A DNA stretch of 64,000 nt from Frankia nepalensis (GCF_016786325.1 NZ_JADWYU010000116.1:1-64000); one strand, 5' to 3'. Numbered from the stretch's first letter, positions 24,297 to 33,611 are shown. The notes: generated by a model not told the origin, from the letters alone. Program-made: numbers and translations.

Positions 24297-25757
24297 ATGG
24301 CGGGCATGGTCGTTGCCGACGAGACCGCCGCCCAGCCGCACGCGACGCACACCTACACCGTGACCTGCTCGTGGTCTGGCTCCACCGGGGTCGGCTACGA
24401 GCGGTACTCCCGGAGCCATGTGGGGCAGGCACCGCCCACCGGAGCGGCGCTGCGGATGTCCGCGGACCCCGCGTTCCGGGGTGACCCCGCGCTGCTCAAC
24501 CCGGAACAGCTGCTGGTGCTCTCGGCCGCCTCCTGCCAGTTGCTGTCGTTCCTCGCGGTCGCCGCGCGCGCCCGCCTCGACGTGCGCGACTACCAGGACA
24601 CCGGCGACGCCGTGATGACCGAGAACGGCCGGGGCGGCGGCCGGATCAGCGAGATCACGCTTCGGCCCCGGATCACCGTCGTCACCGACGCCACCGAGGA
24701 GCGGCTGCGCCGCCTCGTACGCCTCGCGCACGAGCAGTGCTACATCGCTGGGTCGCTGAACTGCCCCATAACCGTCGAGCCGACGTTCGAGATCCTCGCT
24801 CCCTACGCCTTCCGGGACACGGAGGCGGCGGCGCGCCGGCTCGCCGTCGTCTCGGAGGTCTTCGACCCCGGTTCGCGCGCCTTCGTCGCGGCCCACCGGC
24901 CGGCCGACGTCAGGCTCGCGGCCGACCTCGGCTGCGGCCCGGGCCACACCACCCGCATGCTGGCCGGCGCCACCGGCGCGGCCCGCACCGTCGGGCTCGA
25001 CGTGTCCGCCGCCTTCCTGGCCGCCGCGGCGGCCGCCGGCGACACCGCCGCGACGGCCGCCGGCGACGAGGAGCCCGGGCTCGACCGTGTGGGCACCCGG
25101 TCGTCCGGCCGTTCGGGCGACGGCGTCGGCGGCACGGACGGTGTCGGCGGCGTCGGCGGCGCGGTGGAAGGCGCGGTGGAGTTCGTCCGGCATGACGTCC
25201 GGCGTGTCCCGTTCCCGGCGGCGGCCCGCGGCGCGGACGTACTTTACGCGCGCCTGCTGCTGGCGCATCTGGCCGACGTCACCACCGCGATCGGCGGCTG
25301 GCTCACCCAGTTGGCTCCGGACGGCGTGCTGCTGCTCGACGAGATCGAGTCGATCGACACCGATCAGCCGATCCTGTCCACTTACCTCGACCATGCGCGG
25401 CATCTGCTGGCCGCCCGGGGCACGACGCTGCACGCCGGCCGGCTGCTCAACACCGCCCTGCACGACCTGGCCGCGCACCGGGCGATGCCGACGTTCGAGG
25501 TCGAGTACAACGCCACCGAACGGCTGAGCCCACCGGTGCCGACCGCCGCGGCGATGTTCGGCATGAACCTCGCGGTCTGGCGCTCCGACCCGCGGTTCCA
25601 CGACCGGCAGGCCGAACTCGACCGGCTCGCCGCCGGCCTGACCGACCTGGCGGCCGCCCCGGGCGAGGGCCACATCACCTGGGCCATGCGCCGCGTGGCC
25701 ATCCGCCGCCTCGGCGACCGGGAGGCCCCACCCGCCGCGGCGCCGTCGACCGGCTGA
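24297..25757 (+). CDS. OsmC-like domain fused to SAM-dependent methyltransferase
   Basis: 486 aa. Residues ~18-165 are an OsmC/Ohr-type domain: strand [31 protein letters not shown] with Cys80 as candidate peroxidatic residue, [10 protein letters not shown] with Cys148 as the partner, and NCPITVEP closing strand. Residues ~185-480 are a Rossmann methyltransferase with SAM motif [13 protein letters not shown] (210-222), then a low-complexity Gly/Ala/Thr linker insert (about 250-295), [13 protein letters not shown] motif and a C-terminal substrate region. OsmC proteins reduce organic hydroperoxides; the methyltransferase target is unknown. Both halves look intact and are in one frame. Divergent from the TetR operon, sharing the operator region. 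Confidence 0.85.
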   Translation: MAGMVVADETAAQPHATHTYTVTCSWSGSTGVGYERYSRSHVGQAPPTGAALRMSADPAFRGDPALLNPEQLLVLSAASCQLLSFLAVAARARLDVRDYQDTGDAVMTENGRGGGRISEITLRPRITVVTDATEERLRRLVRLAHEQCYIAGSLNCPITVEPTFEILAPYAFRDTEAAARRLAVVSEVFDPGSRAFVAAHRPADVRLAADLGCGPGHTTRMLAGATGAARTVGLDVSAAFLAAAAAAGDTAATAAGDEEPGLDRVGTRSSGRSGDGVGGTDGVGGVGGAVEGAVEFVRHDVRRVPFPAAARGADVLYARLLLAHLADVTTAIGGWLTQLAPDGVLLLDEIESIDTDQPILSTYLDHARHLLAARGTTLHAGRLLNTALHDLAAHRAMPTFEVEYNATERLSPPVPTAAAMFGMNLAVWRSDPRFHDRQAELDRLAAGLTDLAAAPGEGHITWAMRRVAIRRLGDREAPPAAAPSTG

Positions 25758-25780
25758 TCGCGACCGTCGCCCATGCCGCA

Positions 25781-25855
25781 TGATCGCTGGTTGTGCCCGC
25801 TGGGGGGCGTGGCACGGCCACGTTCACGACTCCCGGACGGCGGAAGTCGTGATCA
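25781..25855. repeat. Short palindromic region sharing an 18-mer with 18661
   Basis: TGATCGCTGGTTGTGCCC (25781) matches 18661 with one mismatch. It is followed by an inverted repeat TCACGACT (25824-25831) and AGTCGTGA (25845-25852). Could terminate the fusion gene transcript; the sharing suggests a dispersed element. Confidence 0.5.
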
Positions 25856-25922
25856 TGTCAGGCGTTCCGGGCGTCGTGCCGTTGGCCTCGGCCGTCGTCG
25901 GGCGGCGTGACCTTCCGGCGGG

Positions 25923-26399
25923 TCAGCCGCGGCCGCGCCTCGGGGTGGCCGCTGGGCCGGGCTGGGGAATGCCGCAGCGGGGGCAGACGACGACGCCCGC
26001 GGCGGACGGGACCAGGAAGCGGCCGGGGCAGACACCGGCCAGCAGGTTCGACAGCCGGCGGGAGGGCAGCCAGCGGGGGCGGCGGCGGACCGCGCAGGTG
26101 ACCTCGGTGTCGCGGGGCGGCTCGTCGCCGACCACCCTCGGGTGCACCGAGCGACACACCCCGCACACCACCTCGGGCGGCGCGCCGACGAACACCGGGT
26201 CCCGCGTCGTGGCGGAGAAGATCTGCACCTCGGTGTGGTGCGGCGTCGGCCCGTCGCAGGCGTCGCACTGGATGTACCGGACCGGCGCCCCACCGTCGGG
26301 GTGCGCCTCCCGCACGACGGCGACCAGCGCCGTGCGGGCGCCGCGCCCGGGCGGGCCCACCCGGGCGGTCGGTTCGTCGTCGCCTCGACTCGACGCCAT
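25923..26399 (-). CDS. Cys-rich (zinc-ribbon-like) protein of unknown function
   Basis: 158 aa. Three CxxC pairs are visible: YIQCDACDG, EVVCGVCRSVHP and VVVCPRCGIPQPG, with a single Cys in VTCAVRRRP. The pattern suggests one or two zinc-binding ribbons. An N-terminal segment ARTALVAVVREAHPDGGAPVRYIQ looks like a beta-hairpin lead-in. No catalytic motif recognised. ATG 26399 is used; an ATG at 26423 is possible. Faces the fusion gene tail-to-tail; separated from the exonuclease gene behind it by ~220 bp without coding signs. Confidence 0.65.
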   Translation of the reverse strand: MASSRGDDEPTARVGPPGRGARTALVAVVREAHPDGGAPVRYIQCDACDGPTPHHTEVQIFSATTRDPVFVGAPPEVVCGVCRSVHPRVVGDEPPRDTEVTCAVRRRPRWLPSRRLSNLLAGVCPGRFLVPSAAGVVVCPRCGIPQPGPAATPRRGRG

Positions 26400-26622
26400 G
26401 TCTCCATGGTCGCCGACCGCCACCCCCGCGTCCCCGCACCCACGACAAGTTGTGCGGGCCGCGCCGGCATGCTGGCCAATCGCGTGGCGGCTGGCGTTCA
26501 GATGGGCGGGATCTGGGCGGGAGTGACCACTGGCTGGGCTGGGGTGACCACGGGCTGGCAGGCCGTCGCGCCCGGAAAGCCCGGGAACCCGCTCCGGGAA
26601 GCCCGAGACCCGGCGCCTGGGG

Positions 26623-28179
26623 TCAGGAGCCTTCGTCGCCGGTGTCGACGTCGTCGGAGTCGGTGTCGGTGGTGATGTTGGTGTCGTACGCGGGGACCAG
26701 CTCGGCCAGGCCGTGGTCGTAGTCCTGGCCGACGGCGCGCGGCCGCCAGGCGCCGCCGCGGCGGTAGATCTCGGCGAGCCTCAGCACCCGGCGCACTCCC
26801 CGCGGGCATTGGCCCTCCGCCCGGGCGCGCCGCGCCGTCCGGATCTCGCGCACGGTGCCGCCGAGCGCGGCGGCGGGGACGGCCCCCGGGGCGGCGCCCG
26901 GTCCCGCTGGCTCAACCGGGCCGGGTGGCTCGGTCAGGCCGGGCAGCTCGACGATCTGGCCGGGCTCGGCGGGGACCGCCAGCCCGGCGGTCGCCCGGCG
27001 GGCGGCCGGCTCCGCCGGGACGGGCCGTGGTTCCTCGTCGGCCTCGGAAACGGCCGGCCCGGCCTCGATCGCGGTCAGCCGGCCGTCGGCCGCCGCGGGC
27101 CGGGCCGCCTGGTCGGGCGCGGGGTCCGTGACCACGGCCAGCGGGCGTCGGACGCCGGGCCGGATGTCGGCCAGCAGGCGGAGGAAGGTCTCCTCGTCGA
27201 CGACCGGGATGTCCCGGGCGAGCGCCGCCCTCGCCTTGCGGCTGCCGCTGCCGACGTCGTTGGTGACCAACAGGCTGGTGGCGCCGTTGACGGCGTCGGT
27301 GACCTTGAGGCCGGCCTCGGTGGCCATCGTCTCGAGCCGTTCGCGCGGCATCCGGCTCGGTCCGGTGAACACCGCGACCATGCCCTGCGCCAGCCCGCCT
27401 GCCACGGCGCCCAGCCGGCCCGGGTTGACGTAGGGGCAGGGGATCCGCGGGCCCCTGCCAGGGAACGGCGGCGGGAGTTCGGCGGCGCACGGAGTGAGCG
27501 GCAGCTCCAGCTCCTGCTCGGCGGCGACCCGCAGCAGCCGGGGCAGCAGCGCGGCCAGCACGGCCGCGTCGTCGGCGGCGTCGTGCGCCCGGGTCTGGGC
27601 CACGCCCCAGTGAGCCGCCAGGGTGCCCAGCTTCAGGTCGGGCACCGGCAGGTCGAGGCGGCGCGAGAGCACCCAGGTGCACAGCCGGTTCGCCACCGGG
27701 AGGGCCTGACCGGCGCGTAGCGCCTCGGAGGCGAGCATCGCCCAGTCGTAGCGCGCGTTGTGCGCGACCAGTACCCGGTTGGCGAGCAGGCCGGCCAGCT
27801 GGCCCTGAACCTGGTCGAAGGTGGGGCTGCCAGCCAGCACCTCGCGGGTCAGCCCGTGGATGTGCACCGGGCCCGGGTCGCAGCCGGGGTCGAGCAGCGT
27901 CGACCACCGGTGCTCGACGGAGCCATCCGGCGCGAGCAGCACCACCCCGATCGAGAGCACCCGGTCCTGGCGCGGTCTGAGCCCGGTCGCCTCGACATCG
28001 ACCACCGCGTAGGAGTGCGGGAAGCGGCGCGCGAAATCGACCGTGCCGTCCGGAGCGGAGCCTGCCGGAGCGGAGCCGTCTGGAGCGGAGCCGTCCGGAG
28101 TGGAGCCGTCGGGATGGTGGTCGTCGCCCCCGCGGGCGGCCTGATCAGGACCGGTCACTGTCGGCGATGTCGGGTGCAC
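26623..28179 (-). CDS. DnaQ-like 3'-5' exonuclease with BRCT domain
   Basis: 518 aa. Residues ~50-235 are a DEDDh exonuclease: Exo I VVDVEATGL, Exo II HNARYDW and Exo III HDAADDA, the His of the DEDDh type. Residues ~265-350 form a BRCT domain (GMVAVFTGPSRMPRERLETMATEAGLKVTDAVNGATSLLVTND), as in many actinobacterial DnaQ-like proteins. A ~90-residue Pro/Ala-rich linker then leads to a C-terminal segment with an ARAEGQCPRGVRRVLRLAEIYRRGG motif and an acidic end. The N-terminus has a GSAPDG repeat from 15-bp units (28053-28110). Probably proofreading or repair; not the polymerase III epsilon itself. GTG 28179 is the longest start. Confidence 0.88.
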   Translation of the reverse strand: MHPTSPTVTGPDQAARGGDDHHPDGSTPDGSAPDGSAPAGSAPDGTVDFARRFPHSYAVVDVEATGLRPRQDRVLSIGVVLLAPDGSVEHRWSTLLDPGCDPGPVHIHGLTREVLAGSPTFDQVQGQLAGLLANRVLVAHNARYDWAMLASEALRAGQALPVANRLCTWVLSRRLDLPVPDLKLGTLAAHWGVAQTRAHDAADDAAVLAALLPRLLRVAAEQELELPLTPCAAELPPPFPGRGPRIPCPYVNPGRLGAVAGGLAQGMVAVFTGPSRMPRERLETMATEAGLKVTDAVNGATSLLVTNDVGSGSRKARAALARDIPVVDEETFLRLLADIRPGVRRPLAVVTDPAPDQAARPAAADGRLTAIEAGPAVSEADEEPRPVPAEPAARRATAGLAVPAEPGQIVELPGLTEPPGPVEPAGPGAAPGAVPAAALGGTVREIRTARRARAEGQCPRGVRRVLRLAEIYRRGGAWRPRAVGQDYDHGLAELVPAYDTNITTDTDSDDVDTGDEGS

Positions 28180-28431
28180 CGGTCGACTGTGCCGGAGTTA
28201 CGCCAAACGGGACAGCGGGCGAGCACCATCAACCGCACAACCCCTGACGGGCGCGGCAACCTTCGCGGGACCACCAAAGTGCCGGTCCACCCCGCGGAGC
28301 GTGGCGGCCGGACGCGGCGGGCCGGCGCCGGAGCCGGCGGGGCCGGGAACCGCGGTCCAGGTGGTCCCCGGCACCGCCGCGGTCCCGGTGGTCAGCGGCC
28401 GGCGAGGTTCAGGCGGCCAGTGAGGAGGAGC

Positions 28432-29160
28432 TCAGGCGGCCAGTGGGCCGACGAGGAGCTGGTGGACGTCCGGCGACACGCAGGCCGTGATGCCACCCGC
28501 CAGCGCGACGGACACCGCCGCTGACCCGTCGGGCGGGGTCACCCGCAGGGCGGTGGCCGGCTTCGTCGAGTCGGTGGCGAGGCAGCCGTCCTGGATTCCC
28601 GGCTGGGTGATGCGCAGGACGGCGGCCGCCTTGCCCTCGGGGGCGAGCAGCACGGGGGCGGGAGTGCCCCGGTCGGTGTCCTGCTCGGCGGGGGCGCCGA
28701 GCGCGGCGCCGGCCGCGTCGATGAACTGGACGTCGGGGAAGCCGACCAGCTTGCAGGCGGCCGCGCCGGTGTTGGTGAGCACGAGCCTGCCGTAGACCTG
28801 CCCGGCGGCGCCCTCGGCGTCCTCCATCGCGCCCGTGAGTGTCTCCGCGGCGCAGACCGGGGCGTTCGCGAGCACGCTCGGGGGCACGGTGGGCAGGGCC
28901 GGGCCGCCCGTCGCCTCGGCGCCGCCGGCCGCGGCGGGGCCGCCGGCCGCCGACGCGCCGGCTGGTCCGGCGGGCGCGGCACCGGAGGAGCCGGCGGTGA
29001 CCGCGGTCGCGTCCTCGTTCCCGACGGTCGATGCGCAGCCGGAGCCGGCCGCGAGGAGCCCACACGCGGCCAGGGTCACGCCGACGGCCCGGATCCTGCC
29101 GGCGTGGGGCGCCCCGGCGGCCCGTCGGTGGGTAGGCGCCCAGACCAGATCCGTCCGCAT
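28432..29160 (-). CDS. DUF4232 lipoprotein
   Basis: 242 aa. Signal peptide with a twin-basic region, hydrophobic core and lipobox AAGSGC, so it is an exported lipoprotein. A ~50-residue Ala/Gly-rich linker follows. The mature domain carries VYGRLVLTNTGAAACKLVGFPDVQFID, characteristic of DUF4232, a secreted beta-sandwich common in actinobacteria. Four Cys in the domain could form two disulfides. GAGGAG lies before ATG 29160. Stop-proximal DNA (28409-28467) repeats TCAGGCGGCCAGTG twice. Function unknown. Confidence 0.88.
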   Translation of the reverse strand: MRTDLVWAPTHRRAAGAPHAGRIRAVGVTLAACGLLAAGSGCASTVGNEDATAVTAGSSGAAPAGPAGASAAGGPAAAGGAEATGGPALPTVPPSVLANAPVCAAETLTGAMEDAEGAAGQVYGRLVLTNTGAAACKLVGFPDVQFIDAAGAALGAPAEQDTDRGTPAPVLLAPEGKAAAVLRITQPGIQDGCLATDSTKPATALRVTPPDGSAAVSVALAGGITACVSPDVHQLLVGPLAA

Positions 29161-29454
29161 AGAGCGCTCCTCGGTGCTGGCTTCGCGGCAGCCTTGCTGA
29201 CGCACAGCAATCTCAGGTTGACGGAGAAGACCGTATCCAGCTGTCGATGATCAGCAAAGCTCAACGCACCGCCTCTGGATAGTTGCTCGGTGCGACATGG
29301 ACCAGCTGGACGAGTTGGTCCCAGCCGCAAGCTTCCCGGCGCGCCTCCGTCGAGTCCGCCAAGAGGACCCTACTGTTACTCCATGTAGTCGCATCGTGCT
29401 TTAGAGTGATCGACGGGGGATGCTGTGGCGCTGGTCTGGGCCCGCGGGCCGGTC
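29161..29454. other. Divergent promoter region
   Basis: About 300 bp between the DUF4232 gene and the 18-bp repeats. It is AT-richer at 29370-29415 (TACTGTTACTCCATGTAGTC, then TTTAGAGTGATCG), which likely holds promoters. No protein gene is convincing. Confidence 0.35.
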
Positions 29455-29519
29455 GAACATCGTCAGGCCGGCGAACATCGTCAGGCCGGCGAACGTCGCC
29501 GGACCGGTGAACGTCGTCC
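29455..29519 (+). repeat. 18-bp tandem repeat upstream of wecB-like gene
   Basis: Units GAACATCGTCAGGCCGGC at 29455 and 29473 (identical), GAACGTCGCCGGACCGGT at 29491 and the start of a fourth at 29509. Lies in the putative leader of the epimerase gene. Confidence 0.8.
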
Positions 29520-29700
29520 ACCGCCGCATGCCGTCAGCCCCGCGAAGGAGCGCGCGAGTCACATGGACATCCCGGTCGACGCGGGCTCACCCGGCGCGGT
29601 CCCACCGGTCGGCCCCCGGCCGGGCGGGCTTCCACGCCCGGGGGCGGCGGAACCCGGCGCGCACCGGAGCAGCCAGGTGACGGCGACGGAGTCGGCGAGG

Positions 29701-30954
29701 GTGAAGGTGATGGTCATCGTCGGCACCCGACCGGAGGTCATCAAGCTCAGCCGCGTGATCGCGGCGCTGGAGCGGCACGTCGACGTCTGCCTGGTCCACT
29801 CGGGGCAGCACCACGCCTACGAGCTGGGCCAGATCTTCTTCGACGAGCTCGGGATCCGCCCGCCCGACCACCATCTCGACGTGGCGCGGCCGGGGGCGAC
29901 CGCCGCGGACACGATGGGCCAGGTGATCAGCCGGGTGGACCGGGTGCTGGCCGCCGAGCGACCGGACGCGGTGCTGCTCTACGGCGACACCAACACCTGC
30001 CTCGCGGTGATCCCGGCCAAGCGTCGGCAGATCCCGGTCTTCCACCTGGAGGCCGGCAACCGATGCTTCGACGACCGGGTTCCCGAGGAGGTCAACCGCC
30101 GGCTGGTCGACCACCTCAGCGACGTGAACCTGGCGCTCACCGAGCATGCCCGCCGTCACCTGCTGGCCGAGGGCCTGCCGGCCAACCGGATCTTCGTCAC
30201 CGGTTCGCCGTTGAAGGAGGTGCTCGCCCACCACCGGGCCCGGATCGACGCCTCCGCGGTGCTCGCCGACCTGGGCCTGGCCGCCGGGCGATACCTGCTG
30301 GTCAGCGCGCACCGCGAGGAGAACGTCGACCGCCCCGACCTGCTGCGCTCGCTGCTCGCCACGTTGAACCTGCTGGCGGGCCGCTACGACATGCCGATCA
30401 TCGTCTCCACCCACCCGCGTACCCGGGCCCGGCTCGACGAGCTCGGGTGCCAGGCCGGGGCCGGCCCGGCTGGCGCCGCCCCAGCCGGCACGGACCCGCG
30501 GGTGCGCTTCCTGCGCCCGTTCGGGCTGGCGGACTACGTGGCGCTGCAGCGGGGCGCGCACTGCGTGATCTCCGACAGCGGCACCCTCACCGAGGAGGCC
30601 GCGCTGCTCGGGTTCCCGGCCGTCCTGATCCGGGAGGCGCACGAACGCCCGGAGGCCTTCGACCACGGCGTCCTGGTCTCCAGCGCGCCGCGCCCCGACC
30701 GGGTGTTCGCCGCCGTGCGCGCGGTCGTCGAGCCGGGGGCGGGGGCGTGCGGCCGCGCGCGCCGGCTCCCGCCGGACTACGACGTCGACGACGTGTCCAC
30801 CCGCGTCCTGCGGATCATCCTCAGTTACATCGACCAGGTGCGCCGCACGGTCTGGTACCGATCCCCGTCCCCGTCCCCGCCTTCGCCCGCGGCCGCCATG
30901 TCCGCCGCCCGGACGGCTCCCGCCTCGGCCGACGCCGCGCTGGCGGCCGGCTGA
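29701..30954 (+). CDS. wecB: UDP-N-acetylglucosamine 2-epimerase (WecB-like)
   Basis: 417 aa from GTG 29701, where the canonical VKVMVIVGTRPEVIKLSRV opening begins. Converts UDP-GlcNAc to UDP-ManNAc for cell-surface polysaccharide. Motifs: SGQH near residue 40, YGDTNTCLA, HLEAGNRCFDDRVPEEVNR and the uridine-binding SDSGTLTEEAALLGFPA with EAHERPE. The C-terminal ~60 residues are an added low-complexity tail (SPSPSPPSPAAAM). ATG 29563 and further upstream starts would add a Pro/Gly-rich leader with no family similarity. No adjacent UDP-ManNAc dehydrogenase. Confidence 0.88.
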   Translation: MKVMVIVGTRPEVIKLSRVIAALERHVDVCLVHSGQHHAYELGQIFFDELGIRPPDHHLDVARPGATAADTMGQVISRVDRVLAAERPDAVLLYGDTNTCLAVIPAKRRQIPVFHLEAGNRCFDDRVPEEVNRRLVDHLSDVNLALTEHARRHLLAEGLPANRIFVTGSPLKEVLAHHRARIDASAVLADLGLAAGRYLLVSAHREENVDRPDLLRSLLATLNLLAGRYDMPIIVSTHPRTRARLDELGCQAGAGPAGAAPAGTDPRVRFLRPFGLADYVALQRGAHCVISDSGTLTEEAALLGFPAVLIREAHERPEAFDHGVLVSSAPRPDRVFAAVRAVVEPGAGACGRARRLPPDYDVDDVSTRVLRIILSYIDQVRRTVWYRSPSPSPPSPAAAMSAARTAPASADAALAAG

Positions 30955-30987
30955 GCCGGGAGCGCCCCACCGGCGACCGGCCGCTGG

Positions 30988-31392
30988 TCAAGCCCGCGCG
31001 CTCGGTCCTGGGCGGTCGGGGAGCGCGGCGGCGAGCCGTCGGGGAGCCACGGCGCGGTAGGCGTCGAGGACGATCTCGGCGATCTCGGTCCAGTCGACGG
31101 CGACGTCCAGGTAGACGCCGAGCCAGCCGCGGTGGCCCACGTAGGGCGGGCGGAAGAAACGGTCCGGGTCCTCGCTGATCAGCTCGGCCGCGGCGCCGGG
31201 CGGCGCGGCGCACCAGAAGGCCAGCCGGTTGCCGTGGTGCTCGCCGACGAAGCTGACGAACGTCGTCTTGCCGCGGATGAACCAGGTCGGTGAGCCATGG
31301 CTCGGCCGTTCGACGACCTCGGGCAGCGGCAGGCACAGCTCGCGCAGCGCCTCGAGCGGGTCGCGCGCGGCGCGGTCCCGGGTGTCGGTCAT
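30988..31392 (-). CDS. MmcQ/YjbR family protein
   Basis: 134 aa, alpha/beta protein of the MmcQ/YjbR (DUF419) family. Characteristic LPEVVERPSHGSPTWFIRGKTTFVSF, an FWCAAPPGAAAELISEDPDRFFRPPYVGHRGWLGVYLD core and W/E pattern near the end. The fold resembles a double-wing DNA-binding motif, but function is unproven. ATG 31392 with GGGAGA upstream, 4 bp after the glycerate kinase stop, so it is the last gene of the add-glycerate kinase-yjbR operon. Confidence 0.9.
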   Translation of the reverse strand: MTDTRDRAARDPLEALRELCLPLPEVVERPSHGSPTWFIRGKTTFVSFVGEHHGNRLAFWCAAPPGAAAELISEDPDRFFRPPYVGHRGWLGVYLDVAVDWTEIAEIVLDAYRAVAPRRLAAALPDRPGPSARA

Positions 31393-31396
31393 GGGC

Positions 31397-32569
31397 TCAT
31401 TCTCCCGGTGGCGCGCCCCGGAGATCCCCGGACGCGAGGCGGGCCGCGGCGGCGGTGAGCCAGCGGCGCGGGTCGGCGAGCGCGGCGGGGACGCCGCCGG
31501 CCAGGTCGGCGAGCGCGACCGACGCGCGCACCTGGGCGGGCGGTCTCGCGCCCAGCTGGCCGGCGACGAGAAGGACCGGCACCCCGGCCCCGGCAGCCCC
31601 AGCGCCGGCCGCCGCGGCGCCGGCCACCCCGGCCACGGCCGCCATCCCGAGGACGCCGCCGACGACCTTGCCGGCCAGCGAGGTGGCGTCGAAGCGGCCC
31701 TCGCCGGTGATGACGAGGTCCGCCTCGGCGAGCGCCGCGGGCAGGCCGGCGTGCTCGGCCACGGTGGCGGCCCCGGGGACGAGCCGCGCTCCCCAGGCCG
31801 CGGCCAGGCCATAGCCGGCGCCCCCGGCGGCGCCGGCGCCGGCGGCGCCCGGATCCCCGCCGAGCAGCGCCGCGAGCCGGCGCAGCGCGCCGTCGAGCAG
31901 CGTGATCTCGTCGGCGCCGGCGCCCTTCTGCGGGCCGAAGACGGCCGCGGCTCCCCGCGGGCCGCACAGCGGCGCGTCCACGTCGGTCAGGCAGAGCACG
32001 CCGCGCGGCGGTGGGGGCCGCAGCCCGGTCAGGTCGACGGCGGCGAGCCGGGCCAGCGCCCCGCCGCCCGGCGGCAGCTCAGCGCCGCCGTCGTCGAGGA
32101 AGCGGGCGCCGAGCGCCGCGAGCGCCCCCGTGGCGCCGTCGGTGGAGGCGGAACCACCGAGGGTGACGATGATCTGCCGGGTGGCGGGATCGTCCAGGGC
32201 GGCGGCGAGCAGCTGGCCGAGGCCGACGGTGTGCGCGCCGAGCGGGTCGCGCCGGTGGCCGAGAAGCGGCAGCCCGCTGCCCCGGGCGAGCTCGACGACG
32301 GCGGTGCCGTCCGGCAGCGCCAGCCACTCGGCGTCCACCGGACGGCCGCCCGGGCCGAGGACCGTGACCGGGTGGCGGCGGGCGCCGGGAACGGCGGTGG
32401 CGAAGACGTCGAGGGTGCCCTCGCCGCCGTCGGCGACGGGCAGCCGGACGACGTGATCGTCAGGCCGGGCGGACAGCCAGCCGTCCGCGAGCGCGTCCGC
32501 CACCTGGTCGGCCGCGAGCGACCCCTTGAAGGAGTCCGGCGCGATCACGACCCTCAGCTGGTCAGCCAT
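31397..32569 (-). CDS. Glycerate kinase (GlxK/GarK type)
   Basis: 390 aa. Phosphorylates D-glycerate with ATP, normally to 2-phosphoglycerate for this family. Signatures: APDSFKGSLAADQVADAL near the start, PVADGGEGTLD, VELARGSGLPLL, TLGGSASTDGATGALAALGARF, LTDVDAPLCGPRGAA.VFGPQKGA and a GEGRFDATSLAGKVVGGV motif near the C-terminus, all typical of the class II glycerate kinase fold. Ala-rich loops are lineage additions. ATG 32569 is chosen. In operon with adenosine deaminase (61 bp upstream) and yjbR (4 bp downstream). Confidence 0.92.
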   Translation of the reverse strand: MADQLRVVIAPDSFKGSLAADQVADALADGWLSARPDDHVVRLPVADGGEGTLDVFATAVPGARRHPVTVLGPGGRPVDAEWLALPDGTAVVELARGSGLPLLGHRRDPLGAHTVGLGQLLAAALDDPATRQIIVTLGGSASTDGATGALAALGARFLDDGGAELPPGGGALARLAAVDLTGLRPPPPRGVLCLTDVDAPLCGPRGAAAVFGPQKGAGADEITLLDGALRRLAALLGGDPGAAGAGAAGGAGYGLAAAWGARLVPGAATVAEHAGLPAALAEADLVITGEGRFDATSLAGKVVGGVLGMAAVAGVAGAAAAGAGAAGAGVPVLLVAGQLGARPPAQVRASVALADLAGGVPAALADPRRWLTAAAARLASGDLRGAPPGE

Positions 32570-32630
32570 GCCGCCCATCATCGTCCGTGGGGTCCCCGTC
32601 ACGATCAGACCCGGCGTCCGGGCCTGGACC

Positions 32631-33611
32631 TCAGGCCGCGAGCCAGGCGTCGATGCCCGCGAGTGCCCGGGCCTGGACCTCGGCGGGGGCGGCGCCGCCG
32701 GTGATCGAGGCGCGGGCGCAGGCGGCGAGCTGCTCGTCGGTGAGGCCGAACGTCTCGCGGCACAGCTCGTACTCCTCGAGGCAGCCGGGCCCGAAGATGA
32801 GCGGGTCGTCGGCGTTGATCGAGCAACGCACACCGGCCGCGAGCAGCGCCGGCAGCGGGTGCTCGGCCAGCGACGGCACGACCGACAGCTGCAGGTTCGA
32901 CGTCGGGCAGACGTCCAGCGTCGTGCCGCGCAGGACGAGGGCCTCGACCAGCGCCGGGTCCTCGATCGCCCGGACGCCGTGCTGGAGGCGGTCGGCGTCG
33001 AGCGTCTCGATCGCCCCGCGCACCGATGCGGGGCCGTCGAGCTCGCCGGCATGCGGGGTGGACAGCAGCCCGGCGTCCTTGGCGTAGCGGAACGCCTCGA
33101 CGAAGGGCTCCGGCGGGAAGCCGTTCTCGTCGTTGTGCAGGCCGAGGCCGACGATGCCGGCGTCGTGGTAGCGGACGGCGGTCTTGGCGATCTCGATGGC
33201 GAACTCGGGGGTGTCGAGCACCCGGTCGACGGCGGCCATCCAGCGCACGGTGACGCCGTGCCGGGCGCCGGCCTGTTCGCCGCGGGCGATGATGGCCTCC
33301 CAGGCGGCTTCGGCGCTGCCGAAGATCTCCAGGTAGGGGTACGGGTAGAAGCTCGGCTCCAGGTAGACGATGCCCTCGTTCGCCGCGTCCTCGACGACCT
33401 CGTCGACGAGCCGGTCGAAATCGGCGACCCCCTGGAACATCGGCAGGATGCCCACGACGACGTCGCCGAACCCGCCGAACTCGTTGAAGCCGGTCGTGCG
33501 CGGCGTCGGCACCCCGTTGCGCGCGGCGAACGCCGCCAGGGTGGACGGCCGCATGCCGAGCTCGAGGTGCAGGTGCAGGTGCCCCTTGGGCAGCTCGCGC
33601 AGGTCTCGCAT
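32631..33611 (-). CDS. add: Adenosine deaminase
   Basis: 326 aa TIM-barrel zinc hydrolase converting adenosine (or a related purine) to inosine and ammonia. Zinc ligands are in HLHLHLEL near residue 12, TPHAGE supplies the second His and the catalytic Glu, LQHGVRAIEDP the third, and NADDP carries the zinc Asp pair. CPTSN is the family motif between them. Preceded by GAGGAG at 5 bases from ATG 33611 (a GTG directly before is the alternative). First gene of the operon with glycerate kinase and yjbR; role in purine salvage. Confidence 0.9.
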   Translation of the reverse strand: MRDLRELPKGHLHLHLELGMRPSTLAAFAARNGVPTPRTTGFNEFGGFGDVVVGILPMFQGVADFDRLVDEVVEDAANEGIVYLEPSFYPYPYLEIFGSAEAAWEAIIARGEQAGARHGVTVRWMAAVDRVLDTPEFAIEIAKTAVRYHDAGIVGLGLHNDENGFPPEPFVEAFRYAKDAGLLSTPHAGELDGPASVRGAIETLDADRLQHGVRAIEDPALVEALVLRGTTLDVCPTSNLQLSVVPSLAEHPLPALLAAGVRCSINADDPLIFGPGCLEEYELCRETFGLTDEQLAACARASITGGAAPAEVQARALAGIDAWLAA

